The notes under the pieces are model-generated. The model searched no databases and was not told the origin of the DNA. It saw only the letters and a list, made by a program, of their open reading frames with translations. A stretch of DNA of 64,000 bases from Candidula unifasciata (Eukaryota > Mollusca > Gastropoda > Stylommatophora > Geomitridae): NCBI GenBank assembly GCA_905116865.2, contig CAJHNH020002018.1:42501-106500 (forward strand), given 5' to 3'. Made by a program: the position numbers and the translations under genes. Positions 1 to 11,193 of the stretch are shown here, piece after piece. Every line of letters starts with the position of its first letter. Position 1 is the stretch's first letter.

Positions 1-300
1 CCTTCCTTGATTCCTTTATTGCTAATTTTGGTGCCTGTTTGGCTCTTTTCTGCTAATTTCTTTTCAGTGTGTGCCCAATATAGCGTCATCTTCCTTTTCT
101 TATAAATGTTGTTGCCAGTCGTTTCCCAAACATTTCTCTTATTTCATCACCCCTCTGGAATTCACCCCATTCTATGTTGAACATTTTCCGTAGGCATTAG
201 TTTTCAAATGCATTTAATTTCCGTTCCATGATTAAAATATTGTGCACAGAAATCTAGTATATTACCTCAAAGTAAATCACTCTAAAAGATATAGTTGATA

Positions 301-445
301 AACAGACAATGTATTGATGGGCACTCATAGAAAGAAGTAGAAATATAGAAGGACACACTAGAAAACATAAAAATCGAAAGCTATAGTTACCGTGCCAGGA
401 ATCAAACCTGTCACCTACAAATGGCGCATGCGCCTCTCTATGGAA
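301..445 (-). mobile_element. SINE-A copy
   Basis: The reverse complement matches 55455-55612, including a Pol III B-box-like stretch near 400 and the shared tail GAGTGCC(C/A)ATCAATACA. Confidence 0.6.
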
Positions 446-583
446 ACAAGCGTACTAAGAACACAACCAACTAGGCACCCCTAAAAGCTAGTCCCGTTTA
501 GGGGGAATTTTTTATTGTCTTATTCAGACAGACAGACACACACACTCAAACACCAAAGACACTTACTAGACACACACACACAG

Positions 584-584
<1 letters not shown>

Positions 585-647
<63 letters not shown>

Positions 648-709
648 AGAGAAAGAGAGAGAGAGAGAGAACAGAGAAAGAGAGAGAGAGAGAGAGTGAC
701 AGAGAGAGA
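585..709 (+). repeat. (GA)n microsatellite
   Basis: Dinucleotide GA run of about 60 bases, then broken GA/AACAGA blocks. It explains the Arg-Glu and Ser-Leu ORFs here. Confidence 0.95.
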
Positions 710-1020
710 ATTACAGTTAACATTGCACATAGCTCAAGACAAATTACACAGCTTTTAGTCTTGTTTAGTCTGTAAAATTGTGATAACGTTCCACTTTTTG
801 TGTGTGGGTGTAATGTGTCTTCTCTCAGAGTGTGTTTTACATTTTGTTTTCCTGAAAAAATTTCCACAGCAAAAATGTGAGTTTATGAACGTTTATTCTT
901 TGTAAGTAATGGCCTCTGAAAAATATGATATTTTTTGCACACAGTTTTTAGAAAGTTTTTTCTAACATTATATGCGCCATCCTTTTGGAAAAAAAAAAAT
1001 ACAGAACATAAGCTCATAAT

Positions 1021-1135
1021 CCCACACTAACCCAGCGTAAAATGGGCATCAAGTAACGTTCTGGGATGTAAAAGCTCCCAGCGTGATGGTGACCACATTA
1101 TACGTCCAGTTCCAAATGGTCTATAAAAAAAACAC
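1021..1135 (+). mobile_element. SINE-B, degenerate 3' part
   Basis: Shares the order CCCAGC-GTAAA-GGGNATCA, then CAGCGTGATGNTGACCAC and GGTCTATAAA, with the better copy at 60908. Confidence 0.55.
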
Positions 1136-1274
1136 CTATATATGTCAATTAAAACGTCAAGTAGAAAGATGAACGTTGCAGCTAAAAAGTCTTCATCAGA
1201 TACCACACAAAACCTACGATGATTAGGGTGATCACATGTTCTGTTTTCACCAGGACATTGCCATGGCTTGAATT

Positions 1275-1355
1275 AAAAAGACTCAGACTTGAATTAAAAG
1301 CAGAATGGAGCACTCATAGTTTACTACCTTATGTTGACCCATTGTATAAACCAAA
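1275..1355 (+). mobile_element. SINE-D tail fragment
   Basis: GACTCAGACTTGAATTAAAA, then GAGCACTCATAG and TTGACCCATTGT, correspond to the 3' end of SINE-D at 13555-13630. Confidence 0.5.
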
Positions 1356-1735
1356 CCGAACACCAGTATCATGTGACCTGCAGGCCTGTATGGTTAAGGA
1401 TCAGGGCAGAAATAGACTTGATATAGCCCTAACCTATTCAGAGCCCTGAGGCCCTAATGTTTTAAATTATGTCATCTAATCACAGAAAACTTCAAAATAT
1501 ATACACCTTTTAAATATAAGGATGATGAAAATATACTGTAGTTTTATTTTTAGTTTTAAAAAACGCACCTGCAAAATCACATACATTATATTATATAATC
1601 CTCTCTGTGAACAAATAATAGGAATTTGTTGAGGCCCCTTAAGACTAGGAGGCCCCAAGCTGAAGCATGGTTAGCTTATGCCTAAATCCAGCACTGGTAA
1701 GCAAGTAGCTGAGTATGTGATCTTAGTTTCGAACT

Positions 1736-1915
1736 GCATGGGGCCAGATTTTTGTAACTAATTCAAGGCTGCTGGGTAGACCCAGCTCAATATAAATGCC
1801 AGAATTTGTCCTGGGAGGTAAAGGCAGCCAGGTAATGTTCACATCACTTATCGAGGTCTGAATGATCTATGAAAATATAGGCCTCACATATAAGCTTGAT
1901 GTACCAGTAGTATGA
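1736..1915 (+). mobile_element. SINE-B, degenerate
   Basis: The central GTAGACCCAGCTCAATA, the GGTAAAGGCAGCCAGGTAATG block and the ATATAGGCCT tail follow SINE-B order. Confidence 0.5.
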
Positions 1916-2299
1916 ATGGATACTTTACTCGACCACTTGCATCGTAGAGGTCGGTTCATTTCATTTTTATATCAAGGTATACATTAAACTCTTTCAGGCC
2001 TGACAGTTTCAAATCACAAAACCAATTTGGCAAAATAATCACAGCAAAAAAGAGCATCAGTATATAATTCTCAAAGATACAGCATTTAATGAACATTATT
2101 TTTAAATATTTGGCCAGATTTCTTTTGCATACCCAGCCAAACATGAAATAAATAATAACACACCGTGTGTTGCATTGATGCACATAGATATAAACTGAGC
2201 ACTCATAGCGCATTGTTTGGGACAGAAAGACTTAACAACAACCTGGTAGTATATAGAAACCGGATCCTGGGGGCTTGGGTGACTTAAGCACCGCTGTAC

Positions 2300-2325
2300 T
2301 CCCCCCCCCCCCCCCCCCCCCCCCC
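2300..2325 (+). repeat. Poly-C tract
   Basis: Uninterrupted run of about 26 C. Confidence 0.9.
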
Positions 2326-2429
2326 GACACCAAAAGGAAAAACCCATTAAAATGTGTTTGTCACTGGGTTTAGCTGCCCCTTTTTATCCAATTATATAAA
2401 TTCTCTTTGAAAGTATTTATTTATTTATT

Positions 2430-2735
2430 TTATATCTTCTTCTTCTTCTTCTTCTTTGCGTTCACCAGCTGTAAACTCTAGTGGACATTTTTGGTTGTTC
2501 GTCCACTTCTGGACTGCAGTCCTGTTCCAAAACCTGGGTTTTGCGTGTGCATCCGTTTGACAGTTCTGAAACATTTGTGTCCAGACTGTTGGTTCCTTGC
2601 CTCTCAGGCAGATGCACTCCGACTTCGAAGGAAGCTCGCAATTAGTCGACTCTTACGACATGCTTTTGGGTAGGCAGAGGGTCTATTCCTGTTTTCCCCA
2701 TAATAGAGCCCCGGAACCCACACAGGGTATATATT
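2430..2735 (-). mobile_element. rep-G copy with (GAA)n tail
   Basis: On the minus strand this repeat ends in TTTACAGCTGGTGAACGCAAA followed by about seven GAA. Other copies occur at 3743, 15915, 31845, 38935, 47961 and 56430. The simple-repeat tail suggests a retroposon 3' end; no protein is recognisable. Confidence 0.7.
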
Positions 2736-3284
2736 TTATATTATTTCAAATACCTTATTATATTTATATGCCATTCATAGCAGTATAAAAAGGTAAAGTC
2801 AGGAGATGTGAACCAGTGTAATTGCACACAGTTATAAACCATGAGTGCTCTGCCACCAGTACGGACAGCTGATAAGAAACTGTCCACAAGTGTCGCCGTC
2901 CCCACGCAACTCCATTTACCTCATAGTGTTAACTCTGATACCCATTTCCTTAAGGCTTGGTGAACCCTGGGAACTGTCTGGTTTTGAACACCGGCCATAG
3001 GCTGCAGCTAGATTTGAAAGCGAGTCTCCTGTTGGCTGCGCTAACGCAGTATTATTCTTGTTAGTATTATTTGTCTCTTGAACTAGAATCGTGCCCCTTG
3101 AGACCATCCTTGCTACACACAAACAAAACTGTAAGTTAGGAAGAAGGCTCAATATTTCTTGGTGTCCCTACTACTGGCTGATAGGCTTTCAGGTAGGGCT
3201 AATGTCATTCAATGGACGAGGCTGCATTACTGAGAGTTACTGCTCACCGTGAATTAAGACATCTGCAAGAATCAAGGTCTTAAC

Positions 3285-3622
3285 AACGGATCAACATCAT
3301 GGCACACGGGTAGTAACCCATAAGTGCTCGGTTCTTCTTCTAACTCAAGTCTGAGTCCGAAGAAGCTCATCACAGTGCATAGGCTCTGTAGCACTGGCGA
3401 GGATCCTGAAATACTTTTGGGTAGATTTTTAACTCCAAATTTTGCCCAAGAGATTTTTTTTATAGGTGGGCAACAATGCACACGGGTGTCTGATCTCATT
3501 ACCCAGAGACCGGGGGAATTACTAGAAGTCCAGGTTCTATGTTAAAAAATCCATTCCGGGGATTGAACCTGGAACCTTAAGCACTCGAGGCGGACACCAT
3601 TCCTCCAGACCACACAGCCCCC
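3285..3622 (-). mobile_element. SINE-D, near full length
   Basis: The tRNA-like head lies at the right end; the minus strand carries CAGGTTCAATCCCCGG (B box). The body and tail match 38165-38498 and 53459-53832. Confidence 0.75.
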
Positions 3623-3742
3623 TGCAAGAATCAAGTAATGAAGGTGTAACTGCAACCATGACCAGACTGCAAGTTCAGCAAATAAAACAAGGTGAAGCCT
3701 GACTATGTATGTTCATCAGCTTTATTTTCTAGCCAAAAGTTC

Positions 3743-3985
3743 TGAGTGTTCATCCACTTGTGAACTTGGTCTTGTTCCGGAGCTTTAGTTTTGCATCACC
3801 ATCGCCTTGACTGTTCTGGCTTATTTATATGCAGACTGTTGGTTCCTCACCTCTCAGGCAGATGCACTCTGGCTTTGAGGGAAAACACCCCTAATTAGTC
3901 AACTTTTATGACATGCTTGTCATGGAGCAGTGGATCTATTATTTTGGCTCTGCAATGAGGCCCAGGAACCCAGACAAGAAAAATA
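3743..3985 (-). mobile_element. rep-G copy
   Basis: GACTGTTGGTTCCTCACCTC and the CAGGCAGATGCACTC block are shared with 2585-2625 in the same orientation. Confidence 0.65.
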
Positions 3986-3992
3986 AGAATAA

Positions 3993-4728
3993 TAAACCAG
4001 CACAGAACTGGTGTTTAAACCAGCACAGCACTGGTGTTTAAACCAGCACAGAACTGGTGTTTAAATCAGCACAGAACTGGTGTTTAAATCAGCACAGCAC
4101 TGGTGTTTAAATCAGCACAGCACTGGTGTTTAAATCAGCACAGAACTGGTGTTTAAATCAGCACAGAACTGGTGTTTAAATCAGCACAGAACTGGTGTTT
4201 AAATCAGCACAGAACTGGTGTTTAAATCAGCACAGAACTGGTGTTTAAATCAGCACAGAACTGGTGTTTAAATCAGCACAGAACTGGTGTTTAAATCAGC
4301 ACAGAACTGGTGTTTAAATCAGCACCTAACTGGTGTTTAAACCAGCACAACACTGGTGTTTAAACCAGCACAGAACTGGTGTTTAAACCAGCACAAAACT
4401 GGTGTTTAAACCAGCACAGAACTGGTGTTTAAATCAGGACAGAACTGGTGTTTAAATCAGCACAGAACTGGTGTTTAGATCAGTACAGAACTGGTGTTTA
4501 AATCAGTACAGAACTGGTGTTTAAATCAGCACAGAACTGGTGTTTAAATCAGCACAGAACTGGTGTTTAAATCAGCACAGAACTGGTGTTTAAATCAGCA
4601 CCTAACTGGTGTTTAAATCAGCACAGAACTGGTGTTTAAATCAGCACAGAACTGGTGTTTAAATCAGCACAGAACTGGTGTTTAAATCAGCACAGAACTG
4701 GTGTTTAAATCAGCACAGAACTGGTGTT
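3993..4728 (+). repeat. 23-bp minisatellite, about 32 units
   Basis: The unit is AAATCAGCACAGAACTGGTG plus TTT, with a CCAG variant in some units. In that variant ACCAG and CTGGT can pair around a 7-base loop. The array begins at a rep-G end and stops 180 bases past the FAM72 polyadenylation signal. Confidence 0.95.
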
Positions 4729-4905
4729 GTCAGTTGCTACACACTGAGGGAGCTACTGTGAATTGGGGACAGAACCACTTACGAACTTATTGGTTCGATG
4801 TGCAGTGAGAATAATCTGCCGACTAACTAACTAACTTACAGGCACACGCAAAAAACAGCAACATCATTTAGCCTGAAAATCATATGAAATATATGCAGTT
4901 TAATA

Positions 4906-4911
4906 TTTATT
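4906..4911 (-). terminator. AATAAA polyadenylation signal of FAM72
   Basis: AATAAA on the minus strand, 60 bases after the FAM72 stop codon. Position and orientation suit 3'-end formation of that transcript. Confidence 0.6.
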
Positions 4912-4970
4912 TTATGTGGCAAACGTGGGAAAGACAAAGGCCTGAGTACTTGACAGAAATGTTATGCTTG

Positions 4971-5047
4971 TTATCGAATGCATTCTATAGCCATGAATTC
5001 GTCATCTTTGGGTGATTTCAGCTGTTTCCAGAGTAAAAAATCTCCCG
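4971..5047 (-). CDS. FAM72: FAM72 coding exon 4 (C-terminus and stop)
   Basis: Acceptor TTTCTCTTATTGCAG, then CG completing an Ala codon, 24 codons and TAA at 4973-4971. It encodes GDFLLWKQ...MAIECIR; human FAM72A ends with NVLLWG...EECIR. A stretch before ECIR is six residues shorter than in human. Confidence 0.9.
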
Positions 5048-8000
5048 CTGCAATAAGAGAAATGTCAAACCGGTTGGGTCAAATAGTCAGATGGTGTGTC
5101 AAATAGTCAGTAGGTGTGTCAAATAGTCAGTGGGTGTGTCAAATAGTAAGCAGATGTGTTAAATAGTCAGTAGGGGTGTCAAATAGTCAGCAGATGTGTC
5201 AAATAGTCAGCAGTGTCTAATAGTCAGTGGGTGTGTCAAATATCAGCAAATGTGTCAAATAGTCAGTGGGTGTGTCAAATAGTCAGCAGATGTGTGAAAT
5301 AGTCAGTTGGTGTGTCAAATATCAGCAGATATGTAAAATAGTCAGTGATTGTGTCAAATAGTTAGTTGATGTATCAAATAGTCAGCAAATGTGTCAAATA
5401 GTCAGTGGGTAGTCAGCAGATGTGTAAAATAGTCAATGGGTGTGTCAGTCAGCAGATGTGTAAAATAGACAGCAGGTTTGTTGAATAGAGAGTGGGTGTG
5501 TCAAATAGTCAGAGGATGTGTCAAATAGTCAGTGGATATGTCAAATAGACAGTGGATGTGTCAAATAGACAGTGGATGTGTCAAATAGTCAGTGAGGTGT
5601 CAAACAGTCAGTGGGTGTGAAAAACCAAAACAATTTAATTAAGGCCCATATAATGTCTACCCCAAATACCACCCGGCAGTAGTGTATATTATGTACAACA
5701 TATAAAACAATTATGTATGTTACGACTTCCCTATGGTTACAAAGTAACCTGCAGTCTGATGTGTGGTAGAATCATTTTAAAGTTTGTCCTTAGTGGTTCA
5801 ATCAGTTTGTAACCTCTGGGCTGCTCACCTGAAGGCTTGCTATACTATCGTGAGATTTAACAACCTCAGTTTTGATGGCAGAGCTAGATACTACGTTCAA
5901 CCTCACCAGGACCGCACAGCAATTATTTGTTTTTAAATATCCAGAAACCATAAGTTGTTAACCCTTTGGCTCGGTACAATGGATATCGCAACCTTTCGGT
6001 CTTGATTCCATGATAGGTACCGTAAATCTGGAAGAAATGTGGCTTTTCTGCCTACCCCAGGGTGTGAACCCGGACCATAAGGAGTTTATCACCCTCTCCC
6101 CGCATGTCAGGTTTAACCAACTACGCTAGAGAGGCAGGCTACAGCGAGTGATAAGCACCCTGTGACACAAAGTGAAAATATGTGGATGAGAATCACATAA
6201 GTACAAGTCCCAGAAACCCCATTTAACCATTAGCTTATATTAGGACCCTGATTACAGCCAGAGCGGGGCTTTAAAAAACCCCAACAAAATTGCATCCCAA
6301 ATTGCGACTAGGTTAATATATGAACCTCAAAAAAAAACACTATACCTGGCAAATTGTATAATCACCCCCAGTTAGTAGTAAGTCAATTTTAAGGCACCAG
6401 GACATCACACAGAGCGATAAACACCCGGTGACACAAAGTGCCACCATGCAGAGGAGGATCACCCGTCGGGACCCTGGCAACAGCCGGGGTTGGAATTCAA
6501 AAAAAACGAAAAATTGCATTCAACATGGGGGCGACTTATCGCCCCCAGAAGAATATTTATGTTAAAGTTATAAAAATGCTATTTAAGTCTATAAGACATT
6601 TATTGATGTTTTAAAGCATAACGTGTGACACATTTTAAGAAAAATACATTATATTTTGTGGAGAAATCTTAAATCTATTGATTTTAACATTCTAATAAAA
6701 AAAAAATTATGTGATAAATTTCTAAATTTTCTTTCCTGGTTGCATCCCTTATTTGGATTATACAAAACTATATTAGAATTATTTCCCCTCTACAGAGATG
6801 TTTTCTCCTCAGATTTTCTCATTTTTGTATCCTCTGCTGGAATCCCTTAGCAGGGATATTTTGTTAAATACAGTTCTTAAAATAATCTGGTTATTTTTAT
6901 GCTGTTTGCTCTAGCTTTAAGCAATGCTGTCTAATTTAATTTGAGCTTGTCGTGTTGTTATTGTTCTTTCAGCAAGATTTGTCTTCAAACTTCATTAATT
7001 TTCTCCAGAGCTATTGCATGGCTCACAGCAAATATTTTCTAAGTGTGTCTATATATTTTCCATGTCACTGAAAGATTTGTTAGAGAGCAATTTTTACGAT
7101 AAACTTTCCCATTTTTCAATCAATGTGTTCAATGTTTGGCACACTTGTTGAACAAGTGGAAGACAGAGAAAGATGGCTGGTTTTGTGTGCTAATGCTTCC
7201 ATCAATACACCTCCATGACCCTAACAGGTAAAGGGTTATGTTATGTAAGTTCTCAACAGATCCCAGTTTGGATTGATTCTGCAGAACAGGATAAGATGAC
7301 TATTAATAGCACTGACTAAAATCCTCAATAAAGGGGACAAAAGAGACTGTGAAACATACAGGAGCATCTCCATCTTGAGCCATACTGGCAAGATGTTTGC
7401 AAAAATATTGGAACTTAGAGCTCGATCAGTACTAGAGCCCCAGTTAAGTAAGAGACAGTTCAGTTCACAAAGGGAAAGAACTGTACAGATGCAATATTTC
7501 CTTTAAGGCAGATATGCGAGCAGTCTATTGAATATGATAAAAGACAACTTCTTGCATTTATAGATCAAGTGAAGGTGTTCGATCGAGTCAACAGATGCAA
7601 AACATGGAAAAATCTAGAAGATTATGGTATTCAAGATCAACTGTTAGGTAACATCATGGCTGTTTATTAAGATAGTCAGTGCACAATAAGAACAACAAAA
7701 GGAATGACAGACTGGTTTCCCATCTCATCAGGTGTCAGACAGGGATGTGTCCTCCCACCATTGCTATTCATTACTTACATGGATAGAATTACACAGGAGG
7801 CAAATACAGACACTGAAGAAATCAATGAACTTATTTTTGCAGATGATCAGTGTCTAATACAACACCAAGAACAGGATTGACAACATCATACTGTCGCCTT
7901 ACATCAAGCCTGCACAGAGTATGATATGAGAATAAACACCACAAAAACTGAGGTAATAAGAATAGGCAGGAAACATAATACCATGAACATTCATGTTAAC

Positions 8001-8592
8001 AGTACTATAGTCAAACAAGTTATGACAATTCAAATATTTAGGAAGCATATTTACAGAGGATGACAGAATAAACAGAGTTATAGAAGCCAGAGTACAGAGG
8101 GTAAATGCTGTCTCCTACAAGTTAGCCCCACTGCTTAGACACCCAAATGTCTCCCTTCCAGCAAAACAGCAAATGATTTATAGCATCTTTATCCCTACTT
8201 TATATTATCAGTGCCAAACATGGACAATGAATAGGGCACTAGAACAAAAAATAACTATATCTTAAATGCACTGTCTTCGCAAGGTCACTAACAACACTAG
8301 ACGAGACAGAGTTACGAATACCAGCATTAGAGAGAAATTTGGAACATGACCATGGCGGGATTATACTGACAAAGAATGAAATAGTTCAGCTATCTAGTGA
8401 GAATGCAGCCAGACCAAACTACATAGAGGCTTTTTACAGAAAAACATCTGGAAGAAAGACCAAGAAAGAGATGGGTAAACTGTGTAGCTGAAACCTGCGA
8501 CCCGAGAAATTCAAGACAAATACAGGAAACCACAACACTTGGCTACAACCTGGTATCAGTGAGATGACACAAGAAAGAGAAGAAGACCAAGA

Positions 8593-8623
<31 letters not shown>

Positions 8624-11158
8624 GGGGGTTAACCTGAGCAACTGATTTGGTGTGTATGCACTCCATCCACTATACCATCACATCACAGCTCACTGTTTCT
8701 GTTGTGTTTTAGAAGAATGACATAGTCATGCACTCATAAGCCAGACAGTGATCCTCACTGCAGTTGGTCTTACCTGCTTCATCCAGTCTGTAGCAGTAAG
8801 AAACTAAACTGCTGTGGAACATACAATGATGGCCATTGTTGACTGAAGAGAGACACTTCATACAGGGCAGAACAACATGGTAGCCTACAACTCCACCACT
8901 AGAAAATGTCATTAAGGAGAAATATTTATTTTATGCAAATTTGACAACAAACGTTCATATAAATTAGTAGAAGCCAATCACTCTACCACTAACTTCAAAA
9001 ATCTGGCTTATTTGTAGGCAGATTTGCCTCTCAGGCAGATGCCCTCTGACTTAAGGGAAAATGTAAATTTCATCAACGTTGGCTAGCTCCTTGTTAAGAA
9101 CATGTTTCTGGAATGACCACGGAAGGGTGTAGATTGTAGATAGCTCTAGACTGGTATGAGCCACAGCCTTGGTGTCCTACCATGTGTGGTTCAACACCTC
9201 TATATCCCAGAAACACTCAAACGTGTAAAAACGAACAAATTCATGAAACTGAGAGATAAAGGAAGACAGTGAGAGAATATTCCTGATAGCTTCTGTCATG
9301 ACAGTAAGAAATGTCAGCACATGAACAGACGCATGCTGTAGGAGACTGAAAACAGGGGTAAATATTAAAGAGTTCCCCCCCATGTGGGTTAGCTCCACCC
9401 ATTTACCCACTAGGTCACTTTTCATTCACTTTTTATTTAAATTTCATAAGCCTTGTCAACTTTGCTGAAGGCTACAGGGGTGTCCCCGGTGTACTGTTTG
9501 CTAGAAAAACTTTCTCCGTTGTCTTCCATTTGCATTTTCATTCAGAGAAAGAAAATGAATATGACGTAGGTTGCAGTACTCTGGTAGGGTGGTTTGTGTT
9601 AGGGCCAGTCTGCATGTTTTTTGGAGTGTTAAAAGCGCTGACGTGCTGGAACATGCAGCATGCGATATCAACACATAAAATAAACAATACAAAAATTGTT
9701 TAACTAATATAAAATTCATATGCTAGGTCAAAATTTTCAATGGCTATGATGGCTGAGCATCCTGGATTTGTCTAATCATATATGACATAACACAACATGA
9801 TATGCTAGGTCAACATTATTGATTAATATTAATGACATGCTATGATGGATATAATATGAGCATCCCTGGATGATTGTCTAATCATATATGACATAACACA
9901 ACATGATATGATATTATATGATATGACATGATATTATATGCATGATATTATATGATATAATATTATATGACATGATATTATATGATATTATATGATTTAA
10001 TATTATATGACATTGTATGACATGATGATATCTATGTTATTATATTATACAATATGATTTGATGTGACATGACATGACATGATATGAGTTAACAGGACAT
10101 AATATGACACATAGTATATGGTTTGACACAACATGATATGACATGACATTTCATGACATGATATAATATATGACAAAATGTATAATGACACAACATGATA
10201 TGATATGACATGACCATCACACACAAGGAAAAAAAAAAAAGAAGAAAAAATCTTACCAGCAAATACATGCTAAACTCTGGATTTACACCTACAATTCTTG
10301 GCAGTAAACATTTCTGGCACAACACCCACAGAACTGTATGATAAAGCAAAATTGTGTTATAAACTTTCTATAGCTAAATTTACCCATAGAGACCCAGATA
10401 CACATTCACCCACCCGCATGCACACATGTGTAAATCAACTTAAGGTCATCAACAAGGTCAACATCCTTGAAGACACAAAGAAAATGAAACACAGTTTCTT
10501 CTTCTTCTTCTTTGCGTTCGGTTTCGTATGCTCAGATCAGACCATCAGGTGGGTTGCCTCTATGAACTCGCATGTCAGCTGCAGGTCCTGCATGGTTCCC
10601 CATAGCTTGCTCTGCACACTTTGCTCTTGAGGTCAGATGTCTTTTCGAAGCTGCAGGTAGAGCGGGCAGGTCTGCAGAATGTGCTCAGGTGTTTGTGGTC
10701 CTGTTTGACAGGCACACTGTGGGGCACTGTACAATCTTTATTTTATGCATGTGGTAGTTGAAATTGCAGTGTCCTGTTCTTAGATGGAAAATTGTTGTAT
10801 GTTGCTTTCTGTTGAGTCTGCTGTTGGGATCTTGTGGATGTTTACTGTTAGTTTGCTCTCTCCACAATCCCTTGTATTTTCCTTTGATACATGTAAAAAC
10901 ACAGTTTGATAGCAGTAAACAATCTGACAAGTTCACAAAGGGGGTCTCTGTGGCTCAGCTGTCAAGCCATCTACCTCATGACCTGAAGAATAAATATACT
11001 AGTGGTATTTGTGGCGAATGGGTCAAGCCATTATATTATAGGCTGCATTTCACGGCTGCACCCTTTGGTTTACAAGTGCCATTTTTACTGAGACCCCTGG
11101 CGATCATCACTGGAGCTACAGTGTTCATGTGACACTCTTCGCAGGTGGCTAGCCATTC

Positions 11159-11193
<35 letters not shown>

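Noticed and set aside
3993..4728. CRISPR-like array
   Set aside because: Units abut without unique spacers, the context is eukaryotic, and no cas genes are present.
9177..9425. Possible extra FAM72 exon on the minus strand
   Set aside because: Acceptor- and donor-like sites exist, but exons 2 and 3 already join in phase with full FAM72 alignment.
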